From: Diplonema japonicum
Taxonomy: Eukaryota > Euglenozoa > Diplonemea > Diplonemida > Diplonemidae
Direction of reading: 5' to 3'
Length of the DNA stretch: 64,000 nucleotides
NCBI GenBank assembly: GCA_964019335.1
Contig: OZ025726.1
Coordinates: 186,001-250,000 of the forward strand
This document shows positions 42,114 through 51,444 of the stretch, one piece after another; the stretch's first letter is position 1; every line of letters begins with the position of its first letter. The position numbers were made by a program, and so were the translations under genes. Below the pieces are notes generated by a model. It did not search any database, had not been told where the DNA came from, and saw only the letters and a list, made by a program, of their open reading frames with translations.

Positions 42114-42638
42114 CCCAAAGTTACCATTCCAACTTTCATTTCGAATTGCCTTCACCCCTCTTCTGTTAATTGCAGATATCCCCAACATTGCTTGTGTTTG
42201 TGTCAGGCCGGCGTGGACGAAGATGCTGGAGTTGTAGAGATATGCTATTTTGAAGTTTTGAAGGATGTACGACCCGTAGGCGCCCGTGGTAAGGAACATT
42301 GATATTCTCTTGGCGGTAGTCAGGCGGGAGAGTTCTTCGGGGTGGACGTATTCGGTGAGTCCTTGCAGAGACATCAGCTCGTGGTTGCCCATCATCACGG
42401 TGAGATCCACTTCTTTTTGCTTTTTGGCGACATACTCGATTACTTTGTCGCTTACCGGTCCTTTGTCCACCAGGTCTCCCATCAGCACAACTTTGTCACC
42501 TCTTCCTATGGTTCCTGCCAGCTTCAAAGCATCTTCCAGTGCATCAAGATCCCCGTGTATGTCACCTATCACCACAACATCCCCTTTACAAAAGGTAACA
42601 GCTGCCCCGATAGCTACTATCTTCAGTATTTTTAACAT
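41414..42638 (-). CDS. Shewanella-like (SLP) metallophosphatase with C-terminal membrane anchor
   Basis: 351 residues if it ends at 41414. Exons are 42125-42638, 41986-42069, 41770-41915 and 41414-41725, with GT-AG introns of 55, 70 and 44 nt, each with homopolymers. A signal-peptide-like start precedes the PPP-type metal-binding motifs: GDIHGD (about residues 25-30), GDLVDKG and GNHE. SLP features follow, including STDGPLWNRDL, the VGHTIQ histidine and AVDVGMS. A membrane helix (FVILSFLATILTPCVAAGSVAFLV) and a basic segment end the protein. It is predicted to be a luminal or surface Ser/Thr- or Tyr-phosphatase on a membrane. The 3' end is doubtful because the stop codon overlaps the only good acceptor for the next gene. 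Confidence 0.85.
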
Positions 42639-43117
42639 TGCATCATGTACTTTTTTTTTTTTTTTTCCCCTCCTCTTCTTCCCTCTTTTTGAAATGTTCT
42701 TGAACTCTTTTTAAAGGGGTGGGGGAATATGGATCGAATAACTAACTTGATTTTTTTTTTTTTTTTTTTTAAAATCGTTTCCTGGCCAACGAGCGTTTCT
42801 TGACAAAATGAAGGGGAAAAAAAAAAAAGAAGAAGAAGAAGGGGAAAAAAAACGGCTTGTACAACAAATCGGCGACTTTTTTTTTTTAAAAGAGAAAAAA
42901 AAAAAAAGAAGTAGGAAAAAACACACGTGGGGAAAGGGGGGACATGAAGAAAAGAGGGGGTTTTTCTGCACTGTTGGAAGAAAAAAAAGGGGCAAAAAAA
43001 AAAAAAAGGAAAGATTTACAGAGCGAAATGAAAATATGTATACTCGACGACGATAGTGGAAATGAAAAAGGGGAAAGGTGGTGTCGTTTTTTTTTTTTTT
43101 TTTTTTTTTTTTTCCCT
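42639..43117. other. Intergenic spacer
   Basis: About 480 bp of alternating A- and T-rich tracts, with a T27-type run at 43087-43113 that would be poly(A) just after the transporter stop on the sense strand. No gene is seen. Confidence 0.5.
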
Positions 43118-44564
43118 TCAGCACGAGGGATCATAGACACCCATGTCGAGAGGTTTCGGTGTTCCGATACTGGGATTTTTTTTTTCCCCCCCCAAAAAAA
43201 AAAAAGAAATCGCCATACAAGTTGGTCAATCTCGACCAAAGGTCCGACCCCGCCCTAGATCGTGATTGAGTGGAGTACCCTCTCTGCCTGGAGTCACAAT
43301 CATCCACCCTGAGAGCTTTAACAGGTGAAGGACTCTCACATAGGGACTCAGCCAACGACACCCTGTCATCATCAATATAAATCCTCTCCGCTCTTGGCAT
43401 CATCCGGTGCCACCCAAAACCATTCGTCATAGTAGATGATATCGGGAGCATGCACACAACGGAAAAGGCAGCGATGGTGATGTATATAGTAAGCTCTGTG
43501 AAACTAGAAGCAAAGTGAGTGTACAAAGAAGCAGCGACAGCACCAAGCCCCGCAGCGGCACCCCACGATGAAAACATCACAATGGGAGAAATACTATATT
43601 GCTGGATAATACGGAGGAGGATACTAAACAGCTGCACATTGTAACCAGACACACCACCCCCGAGCAAAACGGCCACGAACGACAACGATAATTCTGTCTC
43701 GTGTGCGTCTCCCAAATAGTGAAGAAGGCAACATCCTGCAACGGACATCACAGCAGAGAGGGAAACAGAGGAAACTGGTGTGGAATACGACACAAACAAT
43801 CCCATTAAAACCGACCCAACAACACCTGTGGAACAAGCGATGGGAAGTACGAACCCTACAGAGGTTACATCTGAATCGTTGGCTTCTTTTGAAAGCCGTA
43901 CCCACAACTTGTGAAGTGCCACCCCGTGGAACACCCACGGAACAGCTATCAACTTCACCCATCCCAGTTCTGACCACACTCGCTTCAAACTGTTTTCTTC
44001 TGTGTAATATCCAGCAGAGAGTTGGTACCCCGTACCCCCGTCCCATTTCGGGCGTTTTATGTGCATTCCAAGCCCGGCAACGCCGAAGAACAAAACGCAA
44101 ATTTGTAAAACAACGCGATTTGCGTAATTCGACAAAACTGTAGTTGCCAGAAGTGCAAGATGAACTTGCGTGTACAACACCCCGCCTGCAAAACCTACAG
44201 GCGACTCCGGGTACACCCTTAACAAGGAATCAACAGAAACCCCTGGCATGATCCATAGGACCCCCAACGCCACCCCGCAGAACCCGGTTGTCAGAAGAAG
44301 CGTTATTTTAGAATGCGGGAAAATGAAGATCAACACACTGGATATCAATCCGGAAAGACTCGCGAAAACCCCCATTGAGGTATCGGACACGAGCGATAGA
44401 AAAAAGGGAGCGGCGGAGAAAGCGAAGAAAGCGACCAATGCCAGGATGATGGAGATGATGGCTGCAATAGGGAGCCCTCCCACTTTTGCATTATATAGGT
44501 CGACCTCCGTGGCCAACGGGAGGGACAGAATGGGTGCCATTGACAAGGAGACAGCTGTGGACAT
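43118..44564 (-). CDS. Polytopic transporter-like membrane protein, unknown substrate
   Basis: At least 465 residues from the first in-frame ATG (44564), with exons 43219-44564 and 43118-43169 and a 49-nt intron (43170-43218) that removes a translated T12-G8-A10 run and gives the ending PKPLDMGVYDPSC. About eleven to twelve hydrophobic helices with small residues and a central polar loop (about 200-235 from that ATG) suggest a major-facilitator-like carrier; no diagnostic motif was found. The open, coding-like, acidic frame continues about 70 codons further upstream to an acceptor near 44806 but contains no ATG, so the true start is unsettled. The C-terminal part is Arg/Ser-rich. Confidence 0.7.
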
Positions 44565-44898
44565 CACGGACACCCTGCGGACGAAGGTTTTGTTCCCTTC
44601 CACGCCAAACTCATTCTCTTCACTTGTATCGCTCCGCCTTGTGGTTGCAACGGTCTCTTCATCATCATGGCACGGTGTACCCTCTGTTCTCAAGTGCTCT
44701 AGACCCCACCCTTCATCATGATCGGCGTCCCCATTGACAGCCCCCAAAAAAGGGGGGCTCGTGGGGCTACTCACCCCGTGGAACTCCGTTGTCCCCCCCC
44801 TTCCTGTTTTTAGCGTGGAATTAAGGAAGAAAACAAAAAAAAAAATGGAATTCTACACTTAAGAAAGAAAAAAAAATTTTTTTTTTTTTATATTTCTT

Positions 44899-45384
44899 TC
44901 AAAGAACCATTACCAAATCGTACCAAGCGTCTTCTCCGTGTACTATGGGGGATTTTCCCATCAGCGTGAACCCGACGGATTGGTAGAAACCTGTCAGTTT
45001 CTCTTTAGCGATGAGGGAGATTTTTGTGATGTTTGTTTTCTTCACGTGGGAGAGGTACGCAAGAAGGTTGGCACGTGCGTGGCCCTTCTTTTGGTATTGT
45101 GGAAGGGTGACGACGCTGTGGATGCAGAGGTGAGTTCCAGTTGGGTTGTGGCTGTACATAGCCTCTTCTTCAAGCTTGTCGCCTACGCTTAAGGTGCCGC
45201 ACACGAAGCCTACAAGTTCACCTGTTTCCTCTTCCGCCTTCAGAAAATAATCGCTCGCCTCCTTCATCCTCGATTCCAATACCTCTTTGCTCGCCATTTC
45301 ATCCGCGGGGTACCCCTCCTCCTCCGCCACCGCGATTTTATCCAAATCGGACTCGACAGATATGGGGAGGCCGTACTTCGTCAT
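44899..45384 (-). CDS. GNAT-family N-acetyltransferase, AANAT-like
   Basis: 161 residues covering one whole GNAT fold. Landmarks are an acidic EEEGYPADE start region, SDYFLKAEEETGELVGFVCG (beta 2-3), THLCIHSVVTLPQYQKKGHARANLL with the acetyl-CoA pyrophosphate loop Q-x-x-G-x-A, and the closing GFYQSVGFTLMG segment. The arrangement is closest to arylalkylamine/serotonin acetyltransferase relatives, so a small amine or polyamine is the likely substrate. Single exon; the ATG at 45384 is on a sense A10 run. Immediately upstream is a G23-type run. Confidence 0.88.
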   Translation of the reverse strand: MTKYGLPISVESDLDKIAVAEEEGYPADEMASKEVLESRMKEASDYFLKAEEETGELVGFVCGTLSVGDKLEEEAMYSHNPTGTHLCIHSVVTLPQYQKKGHARANLLAYLSHVKKTNITKISLIAKEKLTGFYQSVGFTLMGKSPIVHGEDAWYDLVMVL

Positions 45385-45574
45385 TTTTTTTTTCCCTTGT
45401 TTGGTGTGTGGGGGGGGGGGGGGGGGGGGGGGGGAAGTATGGAAACAAAAACAAAAAACAAAAAAAAAAAACTAAAGAGGAAAATATGGAGGAAACCAAT
45501 CAACACCCCCAGATGGATAGGAAGACGGGGTGGGTTTGTTCCTTAATTTTTTTTTTTTCTTTTTCAGACTCAAA

Positions 45575-46162
45575 TCAAAGCGGAATTTTAACCTTTTGTT
45601 TTTTAGCCCACGATACGAATTTGAAAATTTCCGGCGCGTCCAGGAGGAGGCTGACCGTGTCGTAATGCTCTGCTAGCGTCTTGTGATCAGCGAAACCGTG
45701 AACAGCGTTGTGGCAGGGTCGGCAGATGCCGATGGTGTGGTGGCAGGCCTTGCGAGTAAGCTTGAGATGCTTCACACACCAGTCATGCACCTTTTTAGGG
45801 TGGACATGGTGCCGGGTAATGGCAACAGTTCGCTCACAGAGCTCGCATTCTCCAGGGAGGAGGTCGTCGCCTTCGTCTTCTTCTTCTTCAAAGAGCGCAT
45901 CCCGCAAAGTTCCTGGCAGCCTCTTGACCAACTCACAAACTTCATCTTCTTCAACACCATATCCTACCATGGCATCAACAAGCCCAGCTCGATCAAGCCT
46001 CTTTCTTGCATCGTCCACAGTCTCTGGGATGTCTTCCCCCCACTCAATCACCTCTTCCACCAGCGACACCGTAAGGTACTCCAAATCATTTTCCGAAATG
46101 CTGAGAATCGATCGGGCAACGGTGGACGCCACAACCGGGCTGACATCCTCTTCATCCCACAT
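45575..46162 (-). CDS. HNH-type zinc-finger protein
   Basis: 195 residues. The N-terminal 110 residues are acidic and helical (VEEVIEWGEDIPET, EEEEDEGDD). The C-terminal part is an HNH-like module: CELC, then TRHHVHPKKVH with the His pair, then a CRPCHNAVH pair of Cys followed by His, and FADHKTLAEHYDTV. This arrangement is known from small eukaryotic proteins of unknown role; nuclease activity cannot be assumed. The ATG at 46162 sits on a sense poly(A) run of 22. Single exon. Confidence 0.75.
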   Translation of the reverse strand: MWDEEDVSPVVASTVARSILSISENDLEYLTVSLVEEVIEWGEDIPETVDDARKRLDRAGLVDAMVGYGVEEDEVCELVKRLPGTLRDALFEEEEDEGDDLLPGECELCERTVAITRHHVHPKKVHDWCVKHLKLTRKACHHTIGICRPCHNAVHGFADHKTLAEHYDTVSLLLDAPEIFKFVSWAKKQKVKIPL

Positions 46163-46502
46163 TTTTTTTTTTTTTTTTTTTTTGTGTGTAAAAAAATACC
46201 TATACACGGGTAAAGATACGGGTAAAAAATAAAAATAAAAAAAGAATAACAAAAAGAACTTATAAAGCAACATTCGTGGAGAGGCTCAAGGAGTACGGGG
46301 AAGAAAAAAAAAGAAAAGTGCGAAGAGGGGGGATCAGAGTGCGAAGAGGGGGATGAACAAAGGGAGGGGAAAGCAGGAGTAGGGGAAGGGGGGGGGGATA
46401 TGTCTTTTCTTCCTTTTTCTTTTTTTTTCATCTAGGCAGGGGTGGGGCGGGGTGGGATTAATGTCATAAAAAAAAAAAGAGAAAGAAAAAGATTCAACAG
46501 AA

Positions 46503-46548
<46 letters not shown>

Positions 46549-46586
46549 ATCTATGAAAAAAAATCATTGTGACCACCTCCCTTCCC
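46163..46586. other. Intergenic spacer
   Basis: About 420 bp. It has a short direct repeat GTGCGAAGAGGGGG at 46318-46352, purine-rich tracts and an A40-type run at 46506-46545. Nothing coding is seen. Confidence 0.5.
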
Positions 46587-48820
46587 TTACTTCCTTATCC
46601 CGAGCATGGGCACACCAGGTGCTCGGGGCGTAGGCGGAGTGGAAGGAGTGGGGGTAGATGCCTCATTAGGTGCAGAAGCGATGGAAGGCCGGGGCCGGTT
46701 AAAAAAGTTTTTGAAAGAAGGCGTCTGCTTGATCTGCGGCATGGTCGTAGCTGGCCGCATGGTAGCTGCATTCCGAAGAGTAGGGCTTGTGGGCCGTGGC
46801 CGTGCTCTGCCTCTCTGTAAATTTAAATTTAGATTTCCCCCCTCCATACCAGTGTGTGACACGGATCGTCATGTCCGGAAAAAACGCTTCCGGGAGAAGA
46901 AAACACTTTCGCACCAAATGCAGCCGTATTGACACTACTGGCACCGCCTTTCGGTGTGCTGCTTTGCGATACGGTAGGGGTTTCACTCCCACTGCTCAAG
47001 GTCGTTGTGCTCGTTGTAGCTGACACACTACGAGTCTTCCTTGTCGACGGCTTCTTGCTAGTCACTGCCGTGCTTGTGCTGGACCCCAGGACCGACGCCA
47101 CAGCGCTGCTCCTAGCCGACCCTTTCCGCCCTGGGAGGGTGGTCTGGATTGGTTCCGACACCAGAGAAGGCGTCCTGCTCTGGCTGTACTTCTTTTCCAT
47201 CTTCTCGCCGAAGGGTCTGTTCGTCAAACAGCTTTGCTGCAACGGCACTATCAGACTCCGGTTTGAATCGTTCATCCCAGTCCTTGCAGGAGGGTTCCAC
47301 ACAGAAGCCCCTACCTCCGTCGCACGTAGCGGTCTGCTCACCCCGACCATCGGGTTGAACAGACTAGTATCGCTGCTCCTGTACACCACCACGCTCTGTG
47401 GCTGTTGAAGTTGGGGATAATATGCCGTTGTTCTTGTGGCTGTCATGCTGCTCTGTCCATGTATGGCAGCCATGCTCCCCTGCACAGGTGTGGCCGCCAT
47501 CACAGGTGTCGGTGCTGGGGCAGGTATCGCCCTGAACTTTGGCGTCCCCGGCAGCGTCCCTACATTACTCTCCTTAGGCGACCCTACTGCGCTCGGCTTC
47601 ATGGACTCTGTCCGACCCCTCCGTATCTCCTCGTGCAGCCGCTCTCCCGACTGAAGCAGTTCCATCACTCGTGATTCCAACGACTTCTCGCGCTTCACAG
47701 GTCTTGCCGGTGAGTAACACTTGCTCGGTGGCTTGTCATTCCCGATCCTCGGGGGCGTCACGGATGTTGTTGCCTGGTAAGGGCTGGAAGACCGCTCAGC
47801 GGGGCTGCCGATTAAAAAAGGGCTCCCGGGTTCCAGGTTAGGTAAGTCGTGCTGCTGTGTGTGAGTAGGGGAGACAGAGGCAACACGAGAACTAGGGCGA
47901 GAGAGTGAAGGGGATCCAAGCCTTCGCTGGTAAGCTATGACACACTGGGAGTGGACGGAAAAGGAGGGTGTCACAGGAGCGGCAGAGGTGGCGGGGATGC
48001 TTATTGTACTCAGGTTGAGCAGCGGGGTAGGTGCCGGTGTGACCGGCATGCTGCGAGCCGTATTCGGTGCCCCGCGTGCTGTGTCCGGTACCCCACGCGC
48101 CGTGTCTGGTGCCCCGCGTGCCGTGTCGGGCCTCATCGAACGGACCTTAGCCCTGTCGGCACCGCCCTTGTACGTCGCCTGTATCTTCGTGGCGGCTTCA
48201 TCCTCTGTGAGCGGTGTCCTCGAGGTGTTCGGTGGCGACAGTGGCAGAGCGAGGGAGATGAGGCTGAGGGGAAGCAGCGAGAGAGGCGGGTCGATCCCCA
48301 GACACTTCGGCCTTCCCAAGAGCTTCATAAACAGCGGTAAAGGATGCCACAGTAGGGATGAATGACTTTTCGGGAGGTGCTTCGCCGCGCTGTGCAAGGT
48401 TTTGCGCACCTTATCGGCGGCGGAAGAGATACCGGCGGGGAGGGGGGTGCCCACCGTCCAATTTTCGCACAGCTCTACCAAATCAAGGGCAGCCGACTTG
48501 TGTTTTCGGATGCTGAGGGTCGCGGTGGGGTCCTTCCGAGCGAACTCTACAGCACGGTGAGCAGATGCGATCCATTCACGGGCTTCCTTAACCCCAACAT
48601 TGCCTAGCACAGCGATGTCAAGCAACGACACAATACTGTCCTTGCTGCCTTCTATCGGGTTCACGTACCCACACAAGACCCCTCGCACCAACCTCGCCTC
48701 CACACCCAGCATTATAGCCACCATCCCCGCAGGCGCGCAAAACACATCGCCCCCTATCTTCCCGTTCCACAGCCTTCCCACAGGGCTACGTGCAGTTACA
48801 TTGCTCGCTAGCGACTCCAT
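46587..48820 (-). CDS. IQ-motif, Ser/Pro-rich protein, unknown
   Basis: 732 residues from exons 46850-48820 and 46587-46814, with a 35-nt phase-0 intron (46815-46849). Residues 1-180 look folded and helical but match nothing I know. An IQ motif (EDEAATKIQATYKGGADRAKVR, about 222-243) predicts calmodulin or light-chain binding. Directly after it a seven-residue unit, PDTARGA, repeats four times. The remaining 480 residues are disordered, rich in S/P/T/R with many SP sites, ending MLGIRK. Start ATG at 48820; a short overlapping upstream frame (48808-48828) precedes it. The composition fits a microtubule-associated or scaffolding protein, which is inference. Confidence 0.75.
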
Positions 48821-49128
48821 CGATGCATTTGAGAATGTGGGGGGGGCGAGAAACTTTTGCACACAGCAATTACCCTCCTGATTAATGCTTACGAGAAAAA
48901 AGAATAAAATTTCCAAAAACACATAAAAAAAAAAACACAGGGCAAACAAAAACAAAAAAAAAAAAAAAGAAACTGCAGTGGGAAGATGGGAGAGGGAGGG
49001 GGGGGTATTCTATGTCGAAATTTCATTATATTTACAGGGGGAAAAAAAAACAAAAAAGGGGACGGGGAGAGGAATACAAGTATTACTTTTTTTTTTTGTC
49101 TCTTTTTTTTTGTTTTCTTCTCTTTCTC
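48821..49128. other. Intergenic spacer
   Basis: About 310 bp. In sense, a T-rich stretch then TCTCGTAAGCATTAATCAG (AG near 48878-48880) is a likely acceptor for the IQ-motif gene. The rest is A/T runs. No gene is seen. Confidence 0.5.
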
Positions 49129-50253
49129 CTAGTACTGTTTCGCACGCCTCGGCGAACCAAGAGCGGACGCCGCAAGGTTGTACTGCTGCGACTGTTCCAA
49201 AAAGAGCACTTCAGAATCGCGAAGCGCTTCCCTGTGACGCTCCATATTTATCTCACGCTCCATCAGCGCACGCTCCTCATTGTGCATAGTACCCTGGCGG
49301 GTGGTGACCTCAGCGTTAAGCGTGACATTCGTTTGCGTCTGCTGGTGAAGAGCCTCATTCTCAGCTTGCATGGAAGCTAGCTGTGCCTGAAGAGCTTGAA
49401 TGGACCGATGTATCTCCTCTTCTTGAAGTGTGTTGTTTTGAATCGTCTGCTGAGCTTGCTGTATCTCAGCCTCGCGGTTCATTACGTCCCAGCTGTCAGC
49501 AGCACGGTGGAAGATAATATCCATGACGTTGGGAAAGCGTTTCGAGAGCCCTTCGAAGTCGGAGGGCGCCAGCCACCCCTTGCGGTGCGGGTCAACGGAG
49601 TTGAAGAGCAGCTCGAGCGTCTCATCATTGAAATCGATGAACTTCCGCACCCACGTCACGAAAAGCGTTATGGAGACACGCCCGGTTGCCTCTTGGTCCA
49701 TTTCTTCGAAAATATACTTTAATTTCTCTGTCTCGCTTACATCGGCGGACGAATTTTGAGGCAGTTGTTGTTGATGCTGGTGAGCCGGTTGTAAATACAC
49801 TCTACTTCCACTCGCACTACCACTCACAGAAGTTTGATTTCTAATAACACTCCTGGCGCCGTGCTGTGATACATGTTGTGTGGGCATTGTAGGAATGGGT
49901 TGTGGCATATGCCGGATAGACCCTACCGTACTGGGCGGCCTTGGTGGGGGCAGGTCTTGTTGCACATCGGAGTGTTGGTTTGTTTGGGGCTGAAAAGCGT
50001 ATAGTTGCGAGCCGTCCCTCAGCTGTCCCATTGAGACAAGGTCGACCCATTTTCCTACTTGCTCGTTGAATACTTGGAGCCGGTTTATCGAGAATGGTGA
50101 TCTAGGTTGGTTAGGTGCTCTCATAAGGTCGCCCTCCTGCTCCATCAGGCCCACGATGAGCTCGCGAAGCCCTATCAAATCTATTTTATTCGAGACATTC
50201 ACTTCTAGGTTGATCTTGTTTGAATAGAGATCTGCACAGATTCGGAGATACAT
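49129..50253 (-). CDS. BILBO1-like protein: Bilbo1_N domain, EF-hands, coiled coil
   Basis: 374 residues. The first 92 resemble the BILBO1 N-terminal domain: a start like YLRICADLYSNKINLEV, then QVFNEQVGKWVDL and GQLRDGSQLYAFQP, matching the beta strands and WVDL/QLY-x-FQP blocks of that fold. A Gln/Pro-rich linker (100-170) follows, then two EF-hand-like units (about 178-240) whose loops are degenerate (DQEATGRVSITL, DPHRKGWLAPSD), and a coiled coil (about 260-345). BILBO1 builds the flagellar pocket collar in kinetoplastids; this protein has the same part order but is shorter. Single exon; the ATG at 50253 is on an A12 run. A second gene of this type is at 58666-59999. Confidence 0.75.
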   Translation of the reverse strand: MYLRICADLYSNKINLEVNVSNKIDLIGLRELIVGLMEQEGDLMRAPNQPRSPFSINRLQVFNEQVGKWVDLVSMGQLRDGSQLYAFQPQTNQHSDVQQDLPPPRPPSTVGSIRHMPQPIPTMPTQHVSQHGARSVIRNQTSVSGSASGSRVYLQPAHQHQQQLPQNSSADVSETEKLKYIFEEMDQEATGRVSITLFVTWVRKFIDFNDETLELLFNSVDPHRKGWLAPSDFEGLSKRFPNVMDIIFHRAADSWDVMNREAEIQQAQQTIQNNTLQEEEIHRSIQALQAQLASMQAENEALHQQTQTNVTLNAEVTTRQGTMHNEERALMEREINMERHREALRDSEVLFLEQSQQYNLAASALGSPRRAKQY

Positions 50254-51444
50254 TTTTTTTTTTTTGGTGGATTTTTTTTCTCAGACCCCCTCCCTCTCTT
50301 CTCTCCCCACACAAACCCCTCCCTCCCCTTTTGTTTTCTTTTTTTTTTGGTAAGCAGAAGAATGTAAAAAAAAAAAAAAAAAAAAAAGTGGATTATAAAA
50401 AAAAAAACCGGGAAGAGAGGATGGAAAGAAAAAAAAGGGGGGGAGGGGAAAAAAAAAGAAAAATTGGAGCAGTCTACCATCTCAAGTAAGAGTAGTAGAT
50501 TGACAAAAAAGAAATCCAAAAAAAAAGGAAAATGGGGTGGGAAAAAAAGGGGGGGGGGAGGTCAAAAGGGTACGTACAAACAGGGGATGGGACGGGGGGG
50601 AAGAGAGGGGTTCATAAAAAAGAAATGAAATATCGCGTTTGTTTGTAAAAATAAAAAGGGGAGGGGGAGAAAACATATTAGGGTGAGGGGGGGTGGAGTA
50701 CAAAAAAGTTTTTAAAACCCGTACACTAATGGGGGGTGAAAGCAGGAAGTGCTGGGCGTGGGTCCACATTTGTGTGGTGAAGGGGGAAAACAGTTTTTTT
50801 TTATAACACTTTTTTTTTTTGAGAAAAAAAAAAAAGACAGAAAAAGAAAAAAAGAAAAAAATGGAAAAGGAAAACAGGAGACGGACTATAAGAAAAAGGA
50901 AGGAATAGACAGAAAAGAGGTCACGGTGTCCCTTTTCTTGTTTGGTGTTCTTTCCGGAGCTGTAACGTGGCAATCCAATGGAATGTTTTTTTTTTCTTCT
51001 TTTTTTGTTTTTTTTTCTCTCTTTTCTTCTTCTTCTTCTTCATTTTTTGTTTTGAAAAAAAAAAAAAAAAATAGAACACCATTTCCCCCTTCGGCCTCGA
51101 CGACCAACCCTCTCTTCGCCGTTTTTTTTTTTTTTTTTTTTTTTTTTTAGTTGTTTTTCCTCCCCTTTATGGGGAGAACAAAAAAAAAAGAACTAAAAAA
51201 AAAAAACAATCCTTTTCGTTTTGCTTTTTTTTTTTTTTTTTTTTTTTTTTTTTGTTTCCTCCTATTTTTCTTCTTTCCTATTTGTTTTTTTTTTCTTCCC
51301 TTTTTTTTTTTTTAATTGCTTTCCTTTTACTTTTTTGTTTACTCATACTCGAAACCATACTTTTTTTTTCTTTTTCTCATACTCGAAACCATATTTTTTT
51401 TTTTCTTCTTCTTCTTCTTCTTCCTCCCCGCAGGCAATTCCACT
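50254..51444. other. Intergenic spacer with tandem repeat
   Basis: About 1.2 kb of homopolymer-rich DNA between the BILBO1-like gene and the Cys/His repeat gene. CTCATACTCGAAACCATA occurs twice with a 34-bp period (51342-51359 and 51376-51393). A mixed stretch at 50660-50770 and another at 50900-50985 have no usable frame. No gene is supported. Confidence 0.55.
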
